Assembly: GCA_014529385.2 (NCBI GenBank)
Contig: CM043965.1
Span: 61,404,933 to 61,468,932 of the forward strand
Source of the DNA: Adiantum capillus-veneris
Taxonomy: Eukaryota > Streptophyta > Polypodiopsida > Polypodiales > Pteridaceae
Reading direction: 5' to 3'
DNA: 64,000 nucleotides
Positions 50,784 to 60,435 of the stretch are shown here, piece by piece (positions within the stretch are counted from its first letter, which is position 1; each line of letters starts with the position of its first letter). Below the pieces are notes generated by a model, which was not told where the DNA came from, did no database searches, and saw only the letters and a program-made list of their open reading frames with translations. Position numbers and translations under genes: made by a program.

Positions 50784-52074
50784 TGTCACGTGACACATCC
50801 AACCCTATGTGTCCGTGGACAAGCTACAGCATGATCAGGGTTCAGTCAATCCAGTCAGTCTAGATTTGGAAGTGATCTGGCACTTTTGTGAGTCTATTCG
50901 TAGACCGTGCATGCCCAGTCACTTAGTATAGATGCATATCCTCTGGTTGCACACAGCATGATCATCAGTATTCCCATCAGAATCCATTAGAATCAGTCAG
51001 GGGATTTTTCCAGTGCATTTAGCCTATTTTCCCTATTTTTGACATTTTTCACTTATTAATTTAAGTGACTTCCCAACAAAAGTAGATAGGACAATTTTGC
51101 TAAGAAAATATATATGCAAACCAAAGTTAGCACTAAATGGCAGAAGAGGCAGCAGGAGCTCCACGCTCAACAGGCAACTTCTCAACAGACACCCCCAGGA
51201 GACCTAGCGTTTTGCAGATCCAGCATCACCTAGCGTTTTTCCCCATCAGATCAGCCTCGGCTACCGCAGACAGCAAGAGCACCAGCGTTTTTGCAAGAGA
51301 TCAGCAGATCAGCCTAGCGTTTTGCATTTTGCAGAACCACGGCAGCAGCAAGACCAAAATTCAGCCCTAGCGTTTTTGGTTGCAAATCAGCCCCGACGTT
51401 TTGCACCTTTACCGCGACGGAAAGTCAAGGACCATCACCATTTTCAGTTTTCAGCAGTTAGTACCCGCAGATCAAGTCCCGAACCTCACAGATCTCACCT
51501 TCCCTCAGCAGTTCCTCACCGCATGGTCAGTTTCCGCAAGGTTTACAGTTTCAGCCCGGAAAACACAGATTTCAGCATCTGCGGTTTCAGCGCGTCGTCG
51601 TCGCATCGTCGCCATCGACATCATCATCGACATAGAGTCAAAATTCAGCAAATAGAAGATTAGCAGATTTCAGCCAATAGCGTTTTTGGACAGCAGTAGA
51701 AAGATTGCAGATTTCAGCCCTTAGGTCGACTTCGTCATCACCGTCGTCATCGTCGACATAGCCTAGACTTGCATCAATCTCATGCATACCATTTGTACCA
51801 GATTGTGCAATCATAAGTAGACCACTCTCGCCGACGAGAGTGGGGCCTTCGGAGGAGGGTTTTACGTCTCTGCCGTCGTATATCTCTCTTCTCTCTCTAT
51901 CTCTCAGTCTCATACACTTGCACGCACAGTGTCCATTCACTTTGTTTATGATCATAGCACTCTCTCACTAAGAACGGAAGGCTCTACCTTCCATAAGAAC
52001 AAAAGGAACCTTGAGCACAGTTCGGAGCACTCATCTTGAGCAAAGCGCAAACATTCATTCCGTTGCACCTAACA
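50784..52074 (+). repeat. N-inner 5' LTR
   Basis: 1291 bp. TGTCACGTGACA start, TATATATG (51109-51116) as likely promoter, six AGCGTTTT motifs between 51206 and 51690 (with a GACGTTTT variant near 51400), hairpin CCACTCTCGCCGACGAGAGT (51822-51843 with final GG), end CACCTAACA. Confidence 0.95.
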
Positions 52075-52571
52075 TTGGTATCAAAGCTTTGGCAGTATTC
52101 TGTATCACTCAAGGAAAGAACCACAAGAATCACAAGAATATTTTTTTTTGCTTGTTGCGGTCGCACGAACCCAAGTTCACTTGGGCGTGTCGATTCCTAA
52201 TCGTGTTTTTGAAGAGTGACAGGAATCCGAGGAAAGAAGGGCTTGTCCAGCCTCCCCTTGTGTCTCTTTTCACTCATTGAGAGCGGACCGTGCACTTAGC
52301 GGCCGGCCAATCGATGTGAGGTGGGAAAAAGCAACCTTGGTGTGAACGCAAGGCCGCCAAGGGGTGCGCCCGCGGAAAGGAGTAGAACTCGGGTGAAGAG
52401 AAGATCCTTCTCAAACACAGATCGCAAGCGAAAGAAAACCTCAAGAACCCCAAGAACCCAAGAACCCAAGTTCCTCGTGAACTTAAGCACCCAAGACCCT
52501 CAAGAACCCAAGTTCCTCGTGAACTTAAGAATCCAAGACCACAAGAACCCACAAGAACCCACACCTTCAGA

Positions 52572-53522
52572 ATGGTCATCACTCCAAGCGGAATGGATAC
52601 TTCGCTTGGAGGTGATGAGCATGAGAGAGGCGTTGAAGAATTTTCCCCACAAGGAGGTTTTTCTGACCCTTCCCCATCTACGACAAGGATTGCACTAACT
52701 CCAATGGAGGAGTTGGAGCTGATGTTTCTGGAACAGAATTTAGCACGCGAAGCAAGAAATGCAGCAAGAATGGCAGAAATGAAACGCAAACATGCAGAAG
52801 CCAAAGCAGAAAGAGAAGCAGAAAGAAAGGAAAGACAAGAACAGAGCGAGCAACGCATGCAAGAGTTCTTGCGACTTTTTTCTCAAGTGCAGGCACCGAT
52901 GCAAGAGATTCGGGAAAAGGAGACTCTCTCAGTCTCTTCTTCTCCAAAGCATGATACACAGGATTTGCATGATTGTGTGAAGCATGATGATGATTTGATT
53001 GACAATGACTTACATGATGATTTAAATGATGATGATAAGCATGATGATTTGAATGATATTGATAAGCATGATGATTTGGATGACAATAACAAGCATGATG
53101 ACTTGCATGATCAAGATGTGATTTCTCACGAGCATGATGATTTGCATGATCAAGATGTGATTTCTCACAAGCATGATGAGTTGCATGAAGATGATGTGAT
53201 TGTTCACAAGGATGATGTGTTAGTGGATGCTTTTTCTAGCGAAGCTAACCTCGTTGTAGATTCGATCAATCACGAAGAACCGTTCTTGTCTTTCGAGTCG
53301 AGGTCCAAAAAACCCCCACAGGATGATTCGATCATTCAGGAAGAACCGATCTTGGCTCTCGAGCCTAGGTCCAAAGAACCCTCACAGGAAGTATTATGTG
53401 TTCGCATGATTGATACGCATGCATTGTTCGAGTGTTTCATTCATGATCGTTTTTTGTATTTTAGTCAACGTTCCCTTTTCCTAGACATGACATATTGTAT
53501 GTTGAGTACGTTTCACTCATGA
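52572..53522 (+). CDS. N-inner ORF: Gag-like N-terminus with His/Asp repeat array
   Basis: 316 codons; ATG at 52572 ('MVITPSGMDTSLGGDEHERG') matches the start of element A's Gag and of N-outer (about 55775). Residues about 60-110 form a charged coiled coil ('ARMAEMKRKHAEAKAEREAE'). Residues about 125-215 are an acidic His/Asp array of 10-12-residue units of the type KHDDLxDxD, with two near-perfect 'HDDLHDQDVISH' units. 'DAFSSEANLVVDSINHEEPF' and 'LALEPRSKEPSQEVLCVRMI' follow. The last ~20 residues are out of the ancestral frame: comparison with N-outer puts an indel near 53465, after which the protein continues in the frame of 53495-54151. The function is unknown; His/Asp arrays can bind metal ions, but that is speculation. 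Confidence 0.72.
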   Translation: MVITPSGMDTSLGGDEHERGVEEFSPQGGFSDPSPSTTRIALTPMEELELMFLEQNLAREARNAARMAEMKRKHAEAKAEREAERKERQEQSEQRMQEFLRLFSQVQAPMQEIREKETLSVSSSPKHDTQDLHDCVKHDDDLIDNDLHDDLNDDDKHDDLNDIDKHDDLDDNNKHDDLHDQDVISHEHDDLHDQDVISHKHDELHEDDVIVHKDDVLVDAFSSEANLVVDSINHEEPFLSFESRSKKPPQDDSIIQEEPILALEPRSKEPSQEVLCVRMIDTHALFECFIHDRFLYFSQRSLFLDMTYCMLSTFHS

Positions 53523-54151
53523 ATGAGCACGGATGTATGCGGATTATTCATGAAAAGCTGAAAAGGATGCATGTAAGGACGTCACATTCCATGTCTCTTC
53601 CTTGGCATGACAATGTTGTAGAAAGAGCACATGAAAGTATGAGCACCAAGCATGGGCATTTCCGTTGTGCATTGCCACAGTTGATTGATTTAGATCAGAA
53701 GAGAAAGATTCGATCTCATTGTTTGTGTGCGTGTGGTGAACGGTTTGGCACTCCGTCTATTGGTTCATCTACATTGCATGCACAGTCTTTGAGGAAGACA
53801 AGATTTTTTCCACTCACTTTACATGGAATAGGTATGTTCATGGTTTTGTGTTGGAAATGGTTTTCAGCCATGGAAATTCTTGAAGGAGAAAGAAGCATGA
53901 CTATAGACGGAGTTGAAGCATCAAAGGAGCCACAGAAGACTTTGTGTCGCTTTCGGCGCGGCCCAAAGAAGCAAGCGTTACAGACCTTTATGAAGTTCAA
54001 GTACCGCACAAGCCACACATCAGAGTGGGCCGGCGAAGAGTCCCTTCCGGAATTCCGGATGCTATTATCTCCCTCGACACCATACAGTTCGGTACCAGTA
54101 TCTCACTTTGAAAAGGAGGGGATGTCACGTGACACATCCAACCCTATGTGA
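53495..54151 (+). pseudogene. N-inner ORF continuation with chromodomain-like tail
   Basis: 218 codons. 'MYVEYVSLMNEHGCMRIIHE', 'KLKRMHVRTSHSMSLPWHD', 'VVERAHESMSTKHGHFRCAL' and 'CGERFGTPSIGSSTLHAQSL' match N-outer closely. Near the end 'CRFRRGPKKQALQTFMKFKY' and 'TSHTSEWAGEESLPEFRML' follow the layout of element A's chromodomain ('HRFRHGSKKQVRQYFLKFKD', 'THEAVWVDEEFFKDYPELL'). The stop lies beyond the polypurine tract, within the 3' LTR. In N-outer this region is joined in frame to the His/Asp part, so a single ancestral protein of about 500 residues is likely. Confidence 0.72.
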
Positions 54152-55188
54152 CCGTGGACAAGCTACAGCATGATCAGGGTTCAGTCAATCCAATCAATCT
54201 AGATTTAGAAGTGATCTGGCACTTTTGTGAGTCTATTCGTAGATCGTGCATGCCCAGTCACTTAGTATAGATGCATATCCTCTGGTTGCACACAGCATGA
54301 TCATCAGTATTCCCATCAGAATCCATTAGAATCAATTAGGGGATTTTTCCAGTGCATTTAGCTTATTTTCCCTATTTTTGACATTTTTCACTTATTAATT
54401 TAAGTGACTTCCCAACAAAAGTAGGTAGGGCAATTTTGCTAAGAAAATATATAAGAAAACCAAAGTTAGCACTAAATGGCAGAAGAGGCAGCAGGAGCTC
54501 CACGCTCAATAGGCAACTTCTCAGCAAACACCCCCAGCAGATCCAGCATCACCTAGCATTTTTCCCCATCAGATCAGCCTCGGCTACCGCAGACAGCAAG
54601 AGCACCAGCGTTTTTGCAAGAGATCAGCAGATCAGCCTAGCGTTTTGCATTTTGCAGAACCACGGCAGCAGCAGGACCAAAATTCAGCCCTAGCGTTTTT
54701 GGTTGCAAATCAGCCCCGACGTTTTGCACCTTTACCGCGACGGAAAGTCAAGGACCATCACCGTTTTCAGTTTTCAGCAGTTAGTACCCGCAGATCAAGT
54801 CCCGAACCTCGTAGATCTCACCTTCCCGCAGCAGTTCCTCGCCGCACGGTCAGTTTCCGCAAGGTTTACAGTTTCAGCCCAGAAAATGCAGATTTCAGCA
54901 TCTGCGTTTTCAGCGCGTCGTCGTCGCATCGTCGCCATCGACATAGAGTCAAAATTCAGCAAATAGAAGATTAGCAGATTTCAGCCCATAGCGTTTTGGA
55001 CAGCAGTAGAAAGATTGCAGATTTCAGCCCTTAGGTCGACTTCGTCATCACCGTCGTCATCGTCGACATAGCCTAGACTTGCATCAGTCTCATGCATACC
55101 ATTTGTACCAGATTGTGAAATCATAAGTAGACCACTCTCGCCGACAAGAGTCAGGCCTTCGGAGGAGGGTTTTACGTCTCTGCTGTCG

Positions 55189-55259
<71 letters not shown>

Positions 55260-55419
55260 CACTTGCACGCACAGTGTCCATTCACTTTGTTTGTGATCAT
55301 AGCACTCTCTCACTAAGATCGGAAGGCTCTATCTTCCATAAGAACAAAAGGAACCTTGAGCACAGTTCGGAGTACTCATCTTGAGCAAAGCGCAAACATT
55401 CATTCAGCTGCACCTAACA
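54123..55419 (+). repeat. N-inner 3' LTR
   Basis: 1297 bp, close to 50784-52074 but with several substitutions, a lost AGCGTTTT copy near 54525-54555 and a much longer (CT)n tract (55191-55256). Hairpin partly mutated (55132-55153). Confidence 0.95.
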
Positions 55420-55424
55420 TCTGT

Positions 55425-55819
55425 GCCTGCACTTGAGAAAAGAGTCGCAAGAACTCTTTCATGTGTTGGTCGCTCTTGTCTTTGATGGCGGCTGCCATTC
55501 TTTCTTGGTGTTTGCGCTCCATTTTTGCTTTTCTTTCTACTCTTCTTTTTGCGTGTCTGCGATCCATTTCTGCTTTTCTTTCTCCATTTCTTGCTTTGAG
55601 TTCTAACTTCATTTCCATAAACATCTGGTCCAAAGCCTCTATAGGAGTTAGTGCAATCCTTGACGTAGATGGGGAAGGGTCAGAAAAACCTCCTGGTGGG
55701 GAAAATTCTTCTTCGCCTCTCTCATGCTCATCACCTCCAAGCGAAGTATCCATTCCGCTTCGAGTGATGACCATACACTGAAGTCGTGGGTTCTTGTGGT
55801 CTTGGGTTCTTAAGTTCAC
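55425..55819 (-). pseudogene. N-outer ORF, N-terminal part
   Basis: Minus strand: 'MVITRSGMDTSLGGDEHERG' from about 55775, then 'SRIALTPIEALDQMFMEMKL' and a Lys/Arg/Glu coiled coil ending '...EFLRLFSQVQAQM' at the N-inner insertion point. The rest of the protein is at 50783-49634. Confidence 0.85.
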
Positions 55820-56219
55820 GAGGAACTTTGGTTCTTGAGGGTCTTGGGTTCTTGGGTTCTTGAGTTCTTGAGGTTTTCTTTAGCTTGCAATCTGTGTTAG
55901 AGAAGGATCATCTCTTCACCGGAGTTCTGCTCTTTTCCAAGCGCACCCCTTTGCGGCCTTGCGCTCACATTAAGGTTGCTTTTTCCCACCTCACGTCGAT
56001 TGGCCGGCCGCTAAGTGCACAGTCCGCTCTCAATGAGTGAAAAGAGGCACAAGGGGAGGTTGGACAAGCCCTTCTTTCCTAGGATTCCTGTCACTCTTCA
56101 AAAACACGATTAGGAATCGACACGCCCAAGCGAACTTGGGTTCGTGCGACCTCAACAAGCAAAAAAAATTCTTGTGATTCTTGTGGTTCTTTCCTTGAGT
56201 GATACAGAACACTGTCAAA

Positions 56220-56231
56220 GCTCTGATACCA
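56220..56231 (-). promoter_or_regulatory. N-outer primer-binding site
   Basis: TGGTATCAGAGC in minus sense, one base from the LTR edge at 56233; perfect initiator-Met tRNA complement. Confidence 0.93.
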
Positions 56232-56232
56232 A

Positions 56233-58646
56233 TGTTAGGTGCAACGGAATGAATGTTTGAACTTTGCTCAAGATGATTGCTCCGAACTGTGCTCAAGGTT
56301 CCTTTTGTTCTTATGGAAGGGAGAGCCTTCTGTTCTTAATGAGAAAGTGCTATGATCACAAACAAGTGAATGGACATTGTGCGTGTAAGTGCATGAGACT
56401 AAGAGATAGAGAGAGAAGAGAGATACCACACCAGAAACAATGTAAAACCCTCCTCCGAAGGCCCCACTCTCGTCGGCGAGAGTGGTCTTGTAAGGTGCAG
56501 CGGATTGAATATTGTATTTTCTCAAGATTAGTAATCTTTATTGCTCAAGGTTCCTTTTAGTTGTTAGGGAAAGAGAGAGCTTTCCGTCTTATGGAGAGTG
56601 CTATGATCACGAACAAAGTGAGTGGATATGGTGCGTGCAAGTGAATGAGACTGAGAGAAGGAGAGAGAAGAGATACGACACCCGAGAGGTTGTAAAACCC
56701 TCCTCTGAAGGCCCCACTCTCGTCAGCGAGAGTGGTCTAACTTTGATTGCACAAAGGTGTACAATGTGAATGCAATGGACTGATACAACTTGGACTATGC
56801 CGATGACGACGACGGTGGAGATGACGACAACTTAGGGCTAAAAAACTGTGGTCTTCTATCTGCTGAATTTCATGGCTGATTCTGGGCTGAAAATGACTGT
56901 TTTTGTCGATGGTTCTTGGCTGAAAAAAACGCTGATGTCAAGGGGATCAGGCTGCTTTTCATAGGGCTGTTGTAGGTTGAAAACGCTGCAGATCTGCAAG
57001 TCAAGGGCTGTGTTTTAATGGCTGAACATCTGCTGCCAAAAACACTACAAAGGCTGATGTCTGCTGGCTTTTTCCAATGCTAAAAACGCTGGCTCCTGCT
57101 GGTTCTTGTGATCCAAAAACGCTGGCCTTTGCTGTTTTGCTAGCGACCAAAAAACGCCACTGGTAGGGCTGCTTGTAGGGGGGAAACAAAATGCTAGAAA
57201 GGGTGCTTGATGGCGAGGCTCTATTGTGGAAGGAAAACGCCAGGAGTGGGGTGATGATGGCGAGGCTAAGTGCTGAGGGAGGGGTACTGCTGAAAAGTTG
57301 CCTATTGAGCGGGAAGCTCCTGCTGCCTCTTCTGCCAGAAAGTGCTAACTTGGGTTTGCTTATATATTAACTTAGCAAAATTGCCCTACCTACTTTTGTT
57401 GGAAAGTCACTTAAAAATAATAAGTGAAAATAACCAAAAATAGGAAAATAGGCTAAATGCACTGGAAAATTCCCCTAACTGATGCTAATGGATTCTGATG
57501 GGAATTCCGATGATCATGCTTTGTGCAACCAGAGGATATGCATCTATGCTAAGTGACTGGGCATGCACGGTCTACGAATAGACTCACAAAAGTGCCAGAT
57601 CACTGCTAATCTAGACTTGCCTGAACTGAGTGAACCCAGCTGTGGTGTAGCTTGTCCACGGACACATAGGGTTGGGATGTGTCACGTGACAGGTCTACTT
57701 ATGATTGCACAATCTGGTACAAAGTGAATGCATGTGACTGATGCAAGTCTAGGCTATGTCGGTGATGACGACGGGGATGGTGACACCAACCTAAGGGCTT
57801 AAATCTGCAATCTTTTATCTGCTGTCCAAAAACGCTATGGGCTGAAATCTGCTACAAATCCAAAAACGCTGGTTTTGGGGCTGATTTTGCTAATCTTTGT
57901 CGCTGAAATTCTGCAGGTCTTTTAGGGCTAAATCTACTGTTGTTTCATTGCTGAAAAACGCTACTATAGATGGCTGAAAACGCTAGTTCGCGAGGGCTGA
58001 AAACGCTGATTCGACGAGGCTGACACGCTCGCTATCTGTGGCTGATGAAAACGCTAACTGAATCTGCTACTACTGGCGTTAGTGGATGAAAACGCTAGGC
58101 TTGTGGTCTGGATGGCGATGGGGCTTGCTGTGAAACGCCAAGGCTGATGTCTAGCGATGCTTCTTGAGAAAACGCTAGGAGGCTCTGCTTGGGGTAGAAT
58201 CGCCTAGAATTGGGAGTCTTGCTTGAGAAGTTGCGTGTTGAGCGGTGAAGCTCCTGTTGCCTCTTCTGCCATTTAGTGTTAGTCTAGGTTTGCTTATATA
58301 CAAACTTACTCAATTTGCCCTACCTACTTTCCAACAAAAGTCACTTATAAATAATAAGTGAAAAATGTCAAAAATATGTAAAATAGGCTAAATACACTTG
58401 AAAATTCCCTTGAAGGATTCTGATGGATTCTAATGGGAATGCTTATGATCATGCTGTGTGCAACCAGAGGATATGCATCTACACTAAGTGACTGGGCCTG
58501 CACGGTCTACGAATAGACTCACAAAAGTGCCAGATCACTTCTAATCTAGACTAGATCACTTCTAATCTAGACTGACTGGGCTGACTGAACCCTGATCATG
58601 TTGTAGCTTGTCCACGGACACATAGGGTTGGATGTGTCACGTGACA
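56233..58646 (-). repeat. N-outer 5' LTR, split by a solo LTR
   Basis: LTR parts 56233-56488 and 57692-58646. The junction GGTCT is duplicated on either side of the solo LTR. Right part carries the AGCGTTTT cluster (57826-58180 region) and TGTCACGTGACA at 58635-58646. Confidence 0.93.
56489..57691 (-). repeat. Solo LTR of the element A type, TSD GGTCT
   Basis: TGTAAGGTGCAGCGG...TGTCACGTGACA in plus sense, 1203 bp, closer to element A's LTR (TGTAAGG, GTATTTTCTCAAGATTAGT) than to its host LTR. Flanked by GGTCT at 56484-56488 and 57692-57696. Product of LTR-LTR recombination that removed an interior. Confidence 0.95.
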
Positions 58647-59092
58647 ATGATTGGGTGCTCTTACGTTTTGAGAAGGCACGCTTGAGAAAGAAGAAGGGAA
58701 AGGAGAGGCTTTTTTCAAAGCTTAGTATGAGATATTATGGACCTTTCCAGATCTCTGAAAAGATCAATGATGTCTCCTTCCGACTGAAACTGCCAGACAC
58801 TTGGAGAATTCACAATGCATTTCATGTGAGTCTCTTGAAACCTTTTAAAGGTGATGTGCCCGAAGATGGGGAGCCCGATGAGCAACCCGAAGTGGAAGAA
58901 AACGAGGAGATCCTTGTTCCTGAACAGATTTTGGCACATAAGGAGACAAAGAATAAGGGCAAAGTAAGAAGGCGGTTCATGGTTAAATTCAAGAACTATC
59001 CTGCATTTGATACGAAGTGGATGGAGGAGGAGGACCTAGCAGATACTCCTCAGATTGTGACACTTTACCTTGAAGCTTTTGGTTTAGCATAG
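58647..59092 (+). pseudogene. Gypsy-3 integrase C-terminus and chromodomain (right part)
   Basis: Continues 48450 after the ATGAT duplication: '[20 protein letters not shown]', '[20 protein letters not shown]', '[18 protein letters not shown]', then an acidic linker and the chromodomain '[17 protein letters not shown]' / '[20 protein letters not shown]'. The stop is at 59090. This half is open and well preserved, so gypsy-3 was in good shape when N-outer landed. Confidence 0.92.
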
Positions 59093-59642
59093 TCTATTCC
59101 AAATGGAACCCAGAATTCAGCTTGGCCGCAGATCTGGTGCGGTGGGATGCACAAGAGGGGAGTTACTACGCTCCTTTGTCAACAGATGCCTCGAATTTTT
59201 GAATACTAAAGTCGCTGATATCTCTTTGAGCTTCAGGGATACTGAGAGCTGACAGTATGGAATTCCTGAATATGAGACTGATTTGTTCTTGACTTGTTTT
59301 TAAGTGTAGGAACTGATAGACGAAATGACTGCAGCATTTTGGTCTGAATGATCTCGAATAGACATGGTTGCAATAGGGGTTAGTCAATCGGGCATCTATG
59401 AGGTCCTGAGTGGATCTAGATGCAATTGCTAATTGCATTGCTGATAAATCATGGTCTAAGATCCGAATGAATGTTGAATGTGATTTGTCATGTGATGTCC
59501 TGTGATGTCTAGTGATGTCATGTGATGTCGTGTGATGTGACTGTCGATTGGTACATGTGCTAAATGTGTATTCCTAGTGCGTAGGTACTAACAGTCAGTG
59601 TCTGCTAAGACAGTTTATGGCTTCTGTCTGTTTTGCAGGCGT
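59093..59642 (+). other. Gypsy-3 3' noncoding region
   Basis: Lies between the pol stop and the LTR. No further ORF. A short ATGTGATGTC/GTGATGTC repeat occurs at 59485-59545. Confidence 0.6.
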
Positions 59643-59802
59643 AATCGAGGGCGATTTACAATGCTTTCAAGAGGTGGGTATGTCACAAACTGGTGACGTG
59701 GCTACCCGGAACACACATTGTAAATCGAGGGCAATTTACAATGCTTTCAAGAGGTGGGTATGTCACAAACTAGTGATGTGGCTACCCGGAACACACATAA
59801 AC
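59643..59802 (+). repeat. 80-bp tandem duplication of the polypurine-tract/LTR junction
   Basis: AATCGAGGGCGATTTACAAT...CAAGAGGTGGGTA-TGTCACAAAC occurs at 59643 and again exactly 80 bp later, with four or so substitutions. Each copy contains the purine tract and the first ~40 bp of the LTR. Confidence 0.9.
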
Positions 59803-60435
59803 TGCCCACAGAAAAGGGGGTGACGTGGCTGCCTAGTACTCACACACACACCCGTGGCGCAGTCCCGGAACTTACGCCCTGCCGATACGTGGCAGCATGT
59901 ACGGACCTCCGCGATTTGCGGCCCATTTCACGGACAAGCAATAGTTTGCGGCAGCTTTTGGTCTTTTGCTTTTCTACGCAATTGAAAGAGAGAGAGAGCC
60001 AGCTTTTGCTTTTTGGGCTTGCTTTATTTTATTAAAGCCTAAGAAAGAGAAGAAAGAACTCCTTTGTTTTATTTTGGGGGCTCTCTTGAAAGAGAAAGCT
60101 TTTGCTTTATTTTAAAAGCTTTTGATTTTCAGCTTTTGAGGGCTCTGCTTTTGGCATCCCTTGTACTCTTTAAATAAGTGGGTAGGCCACTCACAACTCA
60201 AAGCATCTGGACACAGAGTCTTGAGTGTGAGTGCCTGCCCGCATTCTTGTACTTTGAGCACAGATTAATACAAAAAGAAATACCGAAAGGGGCGCCAGTC
60301 TTTGGGGCCAATATCTCTAGGCATGGAACTCCGTCGGGCCAGTGTTTAGATCAATTGTGAACTGTGAACTGTTTTGAAGTGTTTATTTGTGCTGTCGGGG
60401 TAGATTCTCGACTTGGAGTGTCCAAGTCTGTTACA
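59681..60435 (+). repeat. Gypsy-3 3' LTR
   Basis: Starts TGTCACAAACTGGTGACGTGGC (second start at 59761) and probably ends ...GTCTGTTACA at 60435, where sequence of element B' begins. A related LTR lies at 62951. ACGT-core motifs are concentrated near its start. CTTTAAATAAG near 60168 may be its TATA box. Confidence 0.75.

Larger units (their letters stand above)
50784..55419 (+). mobile_element. N-inner: second non-autonomous copy, nested in N-outer
   Basis: 5' LTR 50784-52074, primer-binding site TGGTATCAAAGC at 52076-52087, interior 52075-54122, polypurine tract AAAAGGAGGGGA, 3' LTR 54123-55419. Flanks TCTAT (50779-50783) and TCTGT (55420-55424) differ by one base. The join restores the spacing of N-outer's ORF exactly, compared with N-inner's own sequence near 52885-52905. 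It lies in opposite orientation to N-outer. Confidence 0.95.
48451..58646 (-). mobile_element. N-outer: non-autonomous LTR element with nested insertions, TSD ATGAT
   Basis: LTRs 48451-49633 and 56233-58646 (the latter interrupted by a solo LTR). The duplication ATGAT is at 48446-48450 and 58647-58651. Minus sense: perfect primer-binding site TGGTATCAGAGC (56231-56220), an ORF related to element A's Gag only at its start, and polypurine tract AGGAGGGGA before the 3' LTR. With N-inner and the solo LTR removed it is about 4.35 kb. No protease, RT or integrase is present, so it must borrow them, most plausibly from element-A-type relatives with the same LTR ends. Confidence 0.94.

Noticed and set aside
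52274-52858. 194-codon minus-strand frame over the N-inner leader and ORF
   Set aside because: Antisense to an ORF conserved between copies; Ser/Leu/Cys-rich low-complexity content.
53000-53215. The GATGAT-rich DNA as a simple microsatellite rather than coding repeat
   Set aside because: Unit lengths keep frame and the encoded KHDDL pattern is shared by N-outer, so a coding repeat is preferred, though slippage clearly contributes.
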